Part shown: in pieces, positions 7,814 to 15,014 of the stretch
How positions within the stretch are numbered: position 1 is the first letter of the stretch
Layout: each line of letters begins with the position of its first letter
Assembly: GCA_036525295.1 (NCBI GenBank)
Contig: DATDAQ010000088.1
Coordinates: forward strand, 1-17,722
Origin: VRUE01 sp036525295
GTDB taxonomy: Bacteria > Actinomycetota > Thermoleophilia > Solirubrobacterales > 70-9
Length of the DNA stretch: 17,722 nt
Direction of reading: 5' to 3'
The notes under the pieces: generated by a model
The model's input: only the letters and a program-made list of their open reading frames with translations
The model's database searches: none
Told to the model about the DNA's origin: nothing
Made by a program: the position numbers and the translations under genes

Positions 7814-8673
7814 GTCATCGCCGTTGCGGGTGGGGCGGGGATCGGCTCCGGTCGCACCGCGGCCATGCGTTCGGCGCGGCGCTGCTGGACCAGCACGAGG
7901 GCGGCGGCGATGGCGGTCACTATGAAGAGCATCGTCGCGAGTACGTTGACCTGGACCGGAATGCCGCGCAGGCTGACCCCGTAGACGTAGAGCGGGAAGG
8001 TCACCGTCGTTCCCGAGTTGAAGTTGGAGATGACGAAGTCGTCGATCGAGAGGGCGAAGGCGAGCAGCCCCGCGGCAACGATCCCCGGCGCCAGCAGCGG
8101 CAGGGTGACGGTGCGGAAGGTCGCCAGCGGGGTGGCGCCGAGGTCCGCCGCCGCCTCCTCGAGGTTGCGGTCGAAGCCGATCAGCCGTGAGCGCACGACG
8201 ACGACGACGAAGCTGATCGAGAACATCACGTGGGCGATCAGCAGCGTCGTGAAGCCGAGCGCGAACGAGTAGTAGATGAACATCGAGAGCAGCGAAGCGC
8301 CGATCACTACCTCGGGCGTCGCCATCGGGATCACGATCAGCAGGTTCGCCGCCCGCCGTCCGTGGAACTTGTGACGGACCAGGGCAATCGCCATCAGCGT
8401 CCCGATCGCGGTCGAGATCGCGGTCGAGATCGCGGCGAGCCGCAGGCTCGTGAGCAGCGAGTCGTTCAGCTCCGGGATCGAGAACGCCGAGCTCCAATAC
8501 TCGGTCGTGAAGCCGTTGCTGAGGCCGAAGGTGAGTTTGCCTTTGGGCGTGTCGCCGAAGGAGAAGACGGCGATGACGACGATCGGGATCAGCATGTAGG
8601 CGACCGCGAGGCCGGCGAAGATCAGCAGCGCGTTGCGGCGCAGCCAGCCCCAGGTGTGTGTCGCGACGGCCAT
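7810..8673 (-). CDS. potC: Spermidine/putrescine-type ABC transporter permease, PotC-like
   Basis: This integral membrane protein has 287 residues and about six hydrophobic segments, the first at about 15-38. The EAA loop that docks on the ATPase is LEEAAADLGATPLATFRTVT (171-190), followed by LPLLAPGI. This places it in the PotC/YdcV branch of binding-protein-dependent permeases. The ATG at 8673 is chosen because it lies 1 nt past the PotB stop (TGA-g-ATG) with GGAGAAGG about 9 nt upstream. An upstream ATG at 8694 would extend into PotB. A perfect 12-bp tandem repeat encodes AISTAISTAIG at 81-91 in a membrane helix. The C-terminus is Pro/Ala-rich. It should pair with the PotB-like protein to form the channel. 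Confidence 0.9.
   Translation of the reverse strand: MAVATHTWGWLRRNALLIFAGLAVAYMLIPIVVIAVFSFGDTPKGKLTFGLSNGFTTEYWSSAFSIPELNDSLLTSLRLAAISTAISTAIGTLMAIALVRHKFHGRRAANLLIVIPMATPEVVIGASLLSMFIYYSFALGFTTLLIAHVMFSISFVVVVVRSRLIGFDRNLEEAAADLGATPLATFRTVTLPLLAPGIVAAGLLAFALSIDDFVISNFNSGTTVTFPLYVYGVSLRGIPVQVNVLATMLFIVTAIAAALVLVQQRRAERMAAVRPEPIPAPPATAMT
8404..8435 (-). repeat. 12-bp tandem repeat within potC
   Basis: The plus-strand unit gatcgcggtcga occurs at 8404-8415 and 8416-8427, followed by a partial third copy at 8428-8435. It stays in frame and encodes a repeated Ile-Ser-Thr-Ala in a predicted membrane helix of the permease. Confidence 0.9.
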
Positions 8674-8674
8674 C

Positions 8675-9544
8675 TCAGGTCGCCTTCTCCTCATCGCCGC
8701 CCATGAAGGCGCCGGTTCCGGCGAAGCGGATGTAGAGGCTGACGATGACCAGGATCAGCGCCATCATCAGGAAGGAGAGCGCCGCCGCCTCCGGGTAGTC
8801 GCGCTGGTTCAGGTAGAGCGACTGGATCACGTTGCCGACCATCGCCTGCTGGGTGCCGCCGAGCAGCTGCGCGTTGATGTAGTCGCCGAAGGCGGGGATG
8901 AAGGTGAGCAGGACGCCGGCGACGATGCCCGGCATGGTCAGCGGCAGCGTCACCTTGAGGAAGGCCTGCCGCGAGGAGGAGTAGAGGTCCTTGGCGGCCT
9001 CGACGAGGCGCAGGTCGAGCCGCTCCAGGTTGGCGTAGAGCGGCAGGACCATGAAGGGCAGGAAGTTGTAGGTGAGCCCGGCTATCACCGCCCCCGAGGT
9101 GGCGAGGACGCGGCCGTCCGGCGGAACCAGCGCCAGCGTCTGCAGCACGCTGACGATCGGGCTGGAGTCGCTGAGGATCGTCTTCCAGGCGATCGTGCGA
9201 ATCAGGTAGGTGGTGAAGAAGGGCGCGATCACGGCGAAGAGCAGCAGCGAGCGGTAGCGGCCGCCGCGGAAGGCGATCGCGTAGGCGAGCGGGTAGCCGA
9301 TCAGCAGGGCGAGGATCGTCGCCGTGCCGGCATAGAAGAAGGAGCGGCCGATCTGCTCGGTGTTGCCGGAGAGCGAGTCGGGGAAGTTGGACCAGGCCCA
9401 GTCGAAGGTAAAGCCCGTGGTCAACGATCCCGAGCGCAGCGCCAGTTCGCCCATGAAGTACATCGGCACCACGAAGAAGACGACGAGCCAGAGCAGCCCC
9501 GGTCCCAGTAGCCAGTAGGGGACCAGGCGCTGCTTCAGGCTCAC
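8675..9544 (-). CDS. potB: Spermidine/putrescine-type ABC transporter permease, PotB-like
   Basis: The protein has 289 residues. The first membrane segment (about 10-31) follows a short basic N-terminus. The EAA-type coupling motif VEAAKDLYSSSRQAFLKVTL (181-200) continues into PLTMPG. This is the usual PotB/YdcU permease pattern. The start is GTG at 9544, 4 nt after the PotD stop; no ATG is available nearby without losing the first helix. Its stop lies 1 nt before the PotC ATG. With the PotC-like protein it forms the heterodimeric membrane channel for the PotD-delivered substrate. No unusual residues are seen. Confidence 0.9.
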   Translation of the reverse strand: MSLKQRLVPYWLLGPGLLWLVVFFVVPMYFMGELALRSGSLTTGFTFDWAWSNFPDSLSGNTEQIGRSFFYAGTATILALLIGYPLAYAIAFRGGRYRSLLLFAVIAPFFTTYLIRTIAWKTILSDSSPIVSVLQTLALVPPDGRVLATSGAVIAGLTYNFLPFMVLPLYANLERLDLRLVEAAKDLYSSSRQAFLKVTLPLTMPGIVAGVLLTFIPAFGDYINAQLLGGTQQAMVGNVIQSLYLNQRDYPEAAALSFLMMALILVIVSLYIRFAGTGAFMGGDEEKAT

Positions 9545-9548
9545 ACGA

Positions 9549-10694
9549 TCACCCAGTCAGTACGTCTTGCCAGGCCTCATTGACCCGTTCCAGGTCCGGT
9601 GGCGTGTTCTGGCCCGTGCAGTTGCGGGTGAACTCTTCGGTCGGGAAGACGATCTCGCTCTCCGCGAGTGGCGACCCCCGTTTTTCGAGCAGCTCTTTGA
9701 CGCCCTGCACCGGTGAGATGTATTCGACGTATCCGGTGATGTCGACTGCCACCTCCGGCCGGTATACGAAGTCCATCCAGGCAAGCGCCGCGGGGGTGTC
9801 GGGGGCGCCCACCGGGATCACCATGTTTTCCATCCACTGCGTGCAACCCTCGGTCGGCATCCGCCATTCGGCGTTCTCGTTTTCGATCAGCGAGGCGTCA
9901 CCCGACCAGCCGATCGCCGCGACGATGTTGCCGGCGTTCAGGTCCTCGAAGTACTCGTTGCCGGTGAACTTCCTGATCTGACCGGAGTCGGCGGCGCTGC
10001 CTAGTTTGTCGATCGCGTCGAGCCACTGCTCCGCGCTGGCCTCGGCGGGGTCGATCCCTTCGGCGAGCATCACCAGCGCCGGCGTTTCCCGCAGTTCTTC
10101 CAGCATCGTCACCTTGCCCTTGTATTTCGGGTCGAAGAGATCGTTGACTGAGCGGATCTCGGGCGCCTTGGCGGTGTCGACCCAGATCCCGGTCATGCCG
10201 CCCTGCCACGGAACCGAGAACTCGCGCTTCGGGTCGAATGCCGGGTCCCTGAGGCTGGGCGACAGGGTTTTGAAGACCGTTGGCAGGTCGGCGTGGTCGA
10301 TCTCCTGCAGGTAGCCGAGGTCATACATCTGCTTCGCCATGTAATCGGCGACGACGAAGATGCTGCGCCCGCCCGATTCGCCCTGTTCGAGCTGCGGCTG
10401 GAGCTTGCCGAAGAAGCCGTCGTTTGAGTTGATGTCTTCGATGTAGTCGACGTTGACACCCGTCTCTTTTTCGAACTCGGCAATCGTCCCTTTCGGGCCG
10501 GGGTCGATGTAGCCGGGCCAGTTGGAGATCGTCAGGTTGCCGCTCACCGGCCCGCTTTCCGCCGTCGTCACCTCGCTCTCGTTGCCGCCGCCGACGGTGT
10601 CGCCGCCGCACGCGGCCAGTCCGAGCGCCAGTGTTGCCATGGCCACCGCGACGGCGAGCAGCGCAGTGCTCCTTCGCCTTCCTCGACCTCTCAT
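9549..10694 (-). CDS. potD: Polyamine ABC transporter substrate-binding lipoprotein, PotD-like
   Basis: The protein has 381 residues. An Arg-rich start and a hydrophobic segment lead to the lipobox LAAC with Cys29, so it should be a membrane-anchored lipoprotein, as expected in a monoderm. The mature part resembles PotD/PotF. NWPGYIDPG comes soon after the linker, and AIGWSGDASLI carries a Trp and Asp of the type that contact the amine groups in that family. These suggest polyamine binding, but the ligand (putrescine, spermidine or another cation) is not determined. The ATG at 10694 lies 1 nt past the PotA stop (TGA-g-ATG), with AGAGGG about 9 nt upstream. An ATG at 10742 would run into PotA and spoil the signal peptide. 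The order PotA, PotD, PotB, PotC is a common variant in actinobacteria. Confidence 0.9.
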   Translation of the reverse strand: MRGRGRRRSTALLAVAVAMATLALGLAACGGDTVGGGNESEVTTAESGPVSGNLTISNWPGYIDPGPKGTIAEFEKETGVNVDYIEDINSNDGFFGKLQPQLEQGESGGRSIFVVADYMAKQMYDLGYLQEIDHADLPTVFKTLSPSLRDPAFDPKREFSVPWQGGMTGIWVDTAKAPEIRSVNDLFDPKYKGKVTMLEELRETPALVMLAEGIDPAEASAEQWLDAIDKLGSAADSGQIRKFTGNEYFEDLNAGNIVAAIGWSGDASLIENENAEWRMPTEGCTQWMENMVIPVGAPDTPAALAWMDFVYRPEVAVDITGYVEYISPVQGVKELLEKRGSPLAESEIVFPTEEFTRNCTGQNTPPDLERVNEAWQDVLTG

Positions 10695-10695
10695 C

Positions 10696-11874
10696 TCAGT
10701 CACCCTCTCTCGCTGTCTCGAGATCCGCGCCGCGCGGCTCACCGCTTTGCGGTGCCTTCAAGTTCGGACTTGTGGGTGACTCGCGCACGACGTGCATGTG
10801 CTCGGGCTCCCAGGACAGAGCTACCCGGACACCGGCTCCGGGAAGCTCACCCCGCTCCGCCTCGCTGGCGTTGGGCACGAGCACGGTCATTCGCACCGCT
10901 TCGCCGAGGTCGACGCCGAGCTGCGTCGCCGTGCCCAGGTAGAGCGAGCTTTCGACGATGCCCTCGACGCGCGGTAGCCCGTTGGACTGCACGGCCGCAT
11001 CGCCGGCGATCGCGTCGACGTGCAGCTTCTCGGGCCGCACCACCGCGTGGCAGCGCTCGCCGGATGCGAGTCCGTCGGTCGGCGCAGACACCGTCGGTCC
11101 CTGATCGAGACGCACCTCGCCGGCAGCCTCGACCGTTGCCGGCATCAGGTTGGAGACGCCGATGAAGCCGGCGACAAAGGTGGTTGCCGGGCGCTCGTAG
11201 ACGTCCTCGGGCCCCCCGATTTGCTCGACCTTGCCGCGGTTCATCACCGCGATCCGGTCGCTCATCGTCAACGCCTCCTCCTGGTCGTGGGTGACGTAGA
11301 CGAAGGTGATCCCGACCTCGCGCTGGATCCGCTTCAGCTCGATCTGCAGCCCCTTGCGCAGCTTCAGGTCGAGCGCGCCGAGCGGCTCGTCGAGCAGCAG
11401 TACCTTCGGCAGGTTGACCAGTGCCCGGGCCAGCGCCACTCGCTGCTGCATGCCGCCCGAAAGCTGCGCCGGGCGTCGCCTCGCCTCGCTGGCGAGGCCG
11501 ACGCGCTCCAGCTCGGCCGCGACCCGCTCGCGTATGTCCTCCTTCGCTACGCGCTTGCGCTTCAACCCGAAGGCGACGTTGTCCTCGACGCTCAGATGGG
11601 GGAAGAGCGCGTAGCTCTGGAAGACCGTGTTGGTCGGTCGCTTGTGAGGGGGCAGCCCGGCGACGTCGGCTCCCTCGATGCGGATCTCGCCCTCGCTTGG
11701 TTGCTCGAAGCCGGCGATCATCCGCAGCGTCGTCGTCTTGCCGCAGCCGCTCGGGCCGAGCAGGGTGAAGAACTCCCCGGAGGCGAGGTCGAGGTCGAGG
11801 TCATCGACGGCGAGCAGATCGTCGAAGCGCTTGCTGACGCTGCGAAGCTCGACGCTCGGAATACCGCTGCTCAT
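10696..11874 (-). CDS. potA: Polyamine ABC transporter ATP-binding protein, PotA-like
   Basis: The protein has 392 residues. The ATPase domain has Walker A GPSGCGKT (40-47), the Q-loop Gln86 in TVFQSYALFPHL, signature LSGGMQQR (138-145), Walker B LLLDEP (159-164) and H-loop His196 in VTHDQEEAL. The C-terminal 150 residues form the TOBE-type regulatory domain common to PotA and MalK-type ATPases (VRPEKLHVD, then SLYLGTATQLGV). The start at ATG 11874 is fixed by GGAGGT at 11879-11884, the best ribosome binding site in the operon, rather than ATG 11895 upstream. The 71-bp gap after the permease gene is the largest in this operon. It powers uptake through the PotB/PotC-like permeases. Confidence 0.92.
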   Translation of the reverse strand: MSSGIPSVELRSVSKRFDDLLAVDDLDLDLASGEFFTLLGPSGCGKTTTLRMIAGFEQPSEGEIRIEGADVAGLPPHKRPTNTVFQSYALFPHLSVEDNVAFGLKRKRVAKEDIRERVAAELERVGLASEARRRPAQLSGGMQQRVALARALVNLPKVLLLDEPLGALDLKLRKGLQIELKRIQREVGITFVYVTHDQEEALTMSDRIAVMNRGKVEQIGGPEDVYERPATTFVAGFIGVSNLMPATVEAAGEVRLDQGPTVSAPTDGLASGERCHAVVRPEKLHVDAIAGDAAVQSNGLPRVEGIVESSLYLGTATQLGVDLGEAVRMTVLVPNASEAERGELPGAGVRVALSWEPEHMHVVRESPTSPNLKAPQSGEPRGADLETAREGD

Positions 11875-11945
11875 GCTCACCTCCGTTGACACCATGCAGA
11901 TTGGATGTCCTTTCCAAAAGTACCGCTACCCGGTTGCCGCCCTCT
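11875..11945 (-). promoter_or_regulatory. 71-bp gap upstream of potA with strong RBS
   Basis: The RBS GGAGGT lies at 11879-11884 on the minus strand with a 4-nt spacer to the ATG. Further upstream, the minus strand carries a short inverted repeat TTGGA-N7-TCCAA. I see no clear -35/-10 pair, so potA may be transcribed with the permease, perhaps with a weak internal promoter. Confidence 0.4.
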
Positions 11946-13472
11946 TCACTTCGCCTCCGATATCGCCGGCTCGGGGTTCGCCGGCGCCGCTTCCTCGAGC
12001 AGCCCCGGTGGCGCGACTTCGCGGCGTCGCATGAAGAACGGCTCGCGCCTGTGCCGGCGCCAGGCGAAGAGCAGCACCACGCCGATGGCCAGGAAGCCGA
12101 TCCCGATCACCGCCGGCGGTGCCACCCCGAACCAGGAGGCACCGGTGTAGGAGTTCGCCGGGTCGGAGTAGTCGATCAGCGCCTTGACGAAGAGGTAGCC
12201 GAGCAGCAGCGAGCCGATCGTCGGCGCCACCCCGACGAAGAGGAAGTTGCGCACCGACTTGCGCAGCTCGCGCCGGTAGTACACGGCGCAGGCGATCCCG
12301 GTGAAGGCGTAGTAGAAGGCGATCATCAGGGCCAGGGCCGAGAGCGAGTCGAAGAGGAAGTTTTCGCTGATCAGCTTCGAGGGCAAGTACCAGACGACCG
12401 CGAGGACGCCGATCGCAACGGTCGAGACGACGGGAGTGAAGTAGCGCCCGCTGACCTCGCCGAACGCCGCCGGCATCGCCTCGGCCCGGGCCATCGAGAG
12501 CGAGGTCCGGGCCGCCGGGAGGATCGTGGTCTGGGTAGAGGCCAGGGCCGAGACGACGATCGCCAGCAGCACCAGGCTGCCGAGCGGGTCGCCGAGCGCC
12601 GCGTCGGCGTAGGTGGGCAGGATCGCCTCGTTGTCTTCGAATCGCTGGGCTCCCTCGATGCCGCGCCAGGCGACGAGCGCGGTGGCGACTCCGAGGTAGG
12701 TGACGAGCAGGATCACGGTCGAGAGCAGGGCCGCCAGCCCCGGCGCGGTCACCGAGTGTTCGGTCTCCTCGTTGAGGTTGACCGCGCTCTCCCAGCCCCA
12801 GTAGATGAAGACGCCGAGCAGCAGCGCCCCGGTCAGCGCCCCGCCGCTCTCGATCTCGAAGGGGTTGAACCAGGAGAGCGCGGGGTCGACGGCGACCGAC
12901 GGGGCGTCTCCGGCGAAGACCTTGTAGAGGACGACGACGACCACCAGCAGCAGCGGCCCGATCTGCAGCAGCATCAGCCACTTCTGCAGTCGCGCCGAGA
13001 GCTCGGTGCCGAGCACGCAGACCGTCGTCATCACCGCGATCAGCGCCAACGCGAGCAGGGTTACCGCGGCGGTGCTTTCGATCAGCGAGTCGGCCCCGAC
13101 CAGGTCGAAGAACGAGTAGGCGGCGACGTCGGCGAGCGAGCCGACGACGAGGATGCCGGTGACGCAGATCGCCCAACCGGTGATCCAGCCCGACTGCGGC
13201 CCGATCGCTCGCGTCACCCAGGAGAAGCTGGTGCCGCAGTCCTGGTCGGCGCGATTGAGGTAGTAGAAGGCCGCCGCGATAAAGAACATCGGCACGAAGG
13301 AGACGAGCAGCGCCGCCGGGGCCTGGAAGCCGACGACCACCACGACCGAGCCGATCACCGCCGCGAGCGAGTAGGCCGGTGCGGTTGAGGCCAAAGCGAT
13401 CGTCAGTCCATCGCTGAACCCGATCGCGTCCCTCTTCAGTCCGTGCTCGCCCGTTTGCGCCAAGTTGGCCAT
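11946..13472 (-). CDS. APC-superfamily amino acid/amine permease
   Basis: The protein has 508 residues with about 12 hydrophobic segments. Helix 1 begins GFSDGLTIALASTAPAYSLA (18-37), the conserved APC unwound-helix region. Other family-like features are the cytoplasmic charged segment NEETEHS (234-240) after IYWGWES and the stretch PAARTSLSMARAEAMP (319-334). The C-terminal 35 residues are charged and Pro/Ala-rich, probably cytoplasmic. Members of this group import amino acids or amines such as putrescine, often by proton symport or antiport; the substrate is not known. ATG 13472 is chosen because AGGAG at 13480-13484 is 7 nt upstream. The longer frame to 13508 would begin inside the promoter palindromes. 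It is the first gene of the minus-strand operon, so the cell would have two uptake routes from the same promoter region. Confidence 0.87.
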   Translation of the reverse strand: MANLAQTGEHGLKRDAIGFSDGLTIALASTAPAYSLAAVIGSVVVVVGFQAPAALLVSFVPMFFIAAAFYYLNRADQDCGTSFSWVTRAIGPQSGWITGWAICVTGILVVGSLADVAAYSFFDLVGADSLIESTAAVTLLALALIAVMTTVCVLGTELSARLQKWLMLLQIGPLLLVVVVVLYKVFAGDAPSVAVDPALSWFNPFEIESGGALTGALLLGVFIYWGWESAVNLNEETEHSVTAPGLAALLSTVILLVTYLGVATALVAWRGIEGAQRFEDNEAILPTYADAALGDPLGSLVLLAIVVSALASTQTTILPAARTSLSMARAEAMPAAFGEVSGRYFTPVVSTVAIGVLAVVWYLPSKLISENFLFDSLSALALMIAFYYAFTGIACAVYYRRELRKSVRNFLFVGVAPTIGSLLLGYLFVKALIDYSDPANSYTGASWFGVAPPAVIGIGFLAIGVVLLFAWRRHRREPFFMRRREVAPPGLLEEAAPANPEPAISEAK

Positions 13473-13501
13473 ATCGTAACTCCTGGCACTAATACTGACC
13501 C

Positions 13502-13516
13502 TATACAAATTGTATA
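13502..13516. promoter_or_regulatory. Perfect 15-bp palindrome, probable operator
   Basis: TATACAA at 13502-13508 and TTGTATA at 13510-13516 are exact inverted copies around one central base. The site lies about 30 bp from the permease start and overlaps a candidate -10 box on the minus strand. It would suit a dimeric repressor or activator. The adjacent PucR-family gene is the natural candidate, but GntR-type regulators use similar AT-rich sites. Confidence 0.6.
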
Positions 13517-13537
13517 AGAGTTATGTCCCACTTATAC
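13512..13537. promoter_or_regulatory. Second inverted repeat overlapping the palindrome
   Basis: GTATAAG at 13512-13518 and CTTATAC at 13531-13537 are exact inverted copies with 12 bases between them. The left arm overlaps the right arm of the 15-bp palindrome. This gives three TATAC-type half-sites in 36 bp, about 20 bp from first to second pair centre, which could allow cooperative binding or an alternative hairpin in RNA. Confidence 0.5.
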
Positions 13538-13620
13538 CCATTGGCACCTTGTGTTTGCTCTATTCTGGGTCTAGCTTTATCCATATCGTCGTAGGCATGC
13601 CAGCTGAGAGGAGCCGATAG

Positions 13621-15006
13621 ATGGCCATAACGTCTGATCGTCGCCAAGAGGTTGGCACCGGTTTGCAGGAGCTGGCCCAGCGCCATCTCTGGATGCACTT
13701 CTCGCGGATGGGCTCCTACGGCGCCGATCACGAGATCCCGATCATCACCCGCGGCGAGGGCTGCTACGTCTACGACGACCACGGCAAGCGCTACCTCGAC
13801 GGCCTCTCGGGCCTCTTCTGCGTCAACGCCGGCCACGGACGCACGGAGCTGGGAGAAGCGGCCGCCCGCCAGGTCGAAGAGCTCGACTTCTACACGCTGT
13901 GGAGCTACGCCCACCCGCGCGCGATCGAGCTCGCCGCCCGGCTCGCCTCGCTCGCGCCCGGGGACCTCAACCGCGTCTTCTTCACCTCGGGCGGCTCGGA
14001 GTCGGTCGAGTCGGCGTTGAAGCTGGCCCGCAACTATCACCGCGAGCTCGGCAAAGGCCAGAAGCACAAGGTGATCGCGCGCGAGATCGCCTACCACGGC
14101 ACCACGCTCGGCGCGCTTTCCGCCACCGGCATCACCGAGCTGCGCTCGCAGTTCGAGCCGCTCACGCCGGGCGGCTGTCACGTGCCCAACACCAACCTCT
14201 ACCGCTGGCCGGAGGACCGCCACCTGCTCTGGGCAGCGACCGCGATCGAGGAGCGGATCCAGTTCGAGGGGCCGGAGACGGTCGCCGCGGTGATCCTCGA
14301 GCCGGTACAGAACGCCGGCGGCTGCTTCGTCCCTCCCGAGGGCTACTTCGAGCGGGTGCGCGAGATCTGCGACCGCTACGACGTGCTGATGATCTCCGAC
14401 GAGGTGATCTGCGCCTGGGGCCGCCTCGGCCATTATTTCGGCTGCGAACGGTTCGGCTACACCCCCGACATCGTCACCCTTGCCAAGGCGATGACGTCGG
14501 CGTATGCGCCGATGGGCGCGGTGATCGCCTCCGATGCCGTGGCAGCCCCGTTCATGCAGGGCGATGCGTCCTTCGCCCACGGCTTCACCTTCGCCGGGCA
14601 CCCGCTTGCCTCGGCGGTGGCGATGGCCAACCTCGACATCTTCGAGCGCGAGGATCTCTGCGGCCACGTCCTCGCCAAGGAAGGCGAGTTCCGCCAGATG
14701 CTGGAGACGCTGCACGACATCCCGATCGTCGGCGACGTGCGGGGTGCTGGCTACTTCCACGCGATCGAGCTGGTCAAGGACCGCGAGACCAAGGAGAGCT
14801 TCGACGACGACGAGGCCGAGGAGCTGCTGCGCGGCTTCCTCTCCGCCGAGCTCTATGAGCGCGGCCTGATCTGCCGCGCCGACGACCGCGGCGACCCGGT
14901 CGTGCAGCTGGCGCCGCCGCTGATCGCCGACAGCGAGCAGTTCGGGGAGATCCACGACGTCCTGCACGCAGTGCTGGGGGAGGCCTGGAAACGGGTCCAG
15001 GGATAG
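13621..15006 (+). CDS. Class III (omega) aminotransferase, PLP-dependent, pyruvate-type
   Basis: The protein has 461 residues, normal for class III. The PLP phosphate-binding segment is TSGGSES (122-128). Asp260 in ISDEVICAWGR contacts the pyridine nitrogen. Lys289 in TLAKAMTSAY forms the Schiff base. The early LDGLSGLFCVNAGHGR segment is typical of the omega-amino acid:pyruvate aminotransferases, including beta-alanine, putrescine and taurine types. These transfer an amino group from a terminal amine to pyruvate, giving an aldehyde and L-alanine. The downstream alanine dehydrogenase supports pyruvate as acceptor. The RBS AGGAG lies 7 nt before the ATG. A tiny reading frame (13597-13620) ends directly against this start codon. 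It is the first gene of the plus-strand operon, 8 nt before the regulator. The amine donor (beta-alanine, putrescine or other) is not fixed by sequence alone. Confidence 0.9.
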   Translation: MAITSDRRQEVGTGLQELAQRHLWMHFSRMGSYGADHEIPIITRGEGCYVYDDHGKRYLDGLSGLFCVNAGHGRTELGEAAARQVEELDFYTLWSYAHPRAIELAARLASLAPGDLNRVFFTSGGSESVESALKLARNYHRELGKGQKHKVIAREIAYHGTTLGALSATGITELRSQFEPLTPGGCHVPNTNLYRWPEDRHLLWAATAIEERIQFEGPETVAAVILEPVQNAGGCFVPPEGYFERVREICDRYDVLMISDEVICAWGRLGHYFGCERFGYTPDIVTLAKAMTSAYAPMGAVIASDAVAAPFMQGDASFAHGFTFAGHPLASAVAMANLDIFEREDLCGHVLAKEGEFRQMLETLHDIPIVGDVRGAGYFHAIELVKDRETKESFDDDEAEELLRGFLSAELYERGLICRADDRGDPVVQLAPPLIADSEQFGEIHDVLHAVLGEAWKRVQG

Positions 15007-15014
15007 GCGCACGC

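Larger units (their letters stand above)
13473..13620. promoter_or_regulatory. Divergent promoter region between the permease/Pot operon and the aminotransferase operon
   Basis: This 148-bp region separates two divergent operons and is AT-richer than the genes. It holds the permease RBS (minus, AGGAG at 13480-13484) and the aminotransferase RBS (plus, AGGAG at 13609-13613, 7 nt before the ATG). On the minus strand TACAAT, a 5/6 match to a -10 box, falls within the palindrome. On the plus strand TTGGCA (13541-13546) and TATTCT (13561-13566) resemble -35 and -10 boxes, but with only 14 bp between them, so that promoter is unsure. Confidence 0.6.

Noticed and set aside
8633..9511. Plus-strand frame of 292 codons opposite the PotB-like gene
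   Set aside because: The product is a run of Glu/Arg/Gln/Gly without domain features, as expected antisense to a membrane protein; the PotB sense frame is unambiguous.
11020..13388. Plus-strand frames opposite the PotA and permease genes
   Set aside because: Charged, low-complexity translations antisense to genes with intact Walker motifs and membrane segments.
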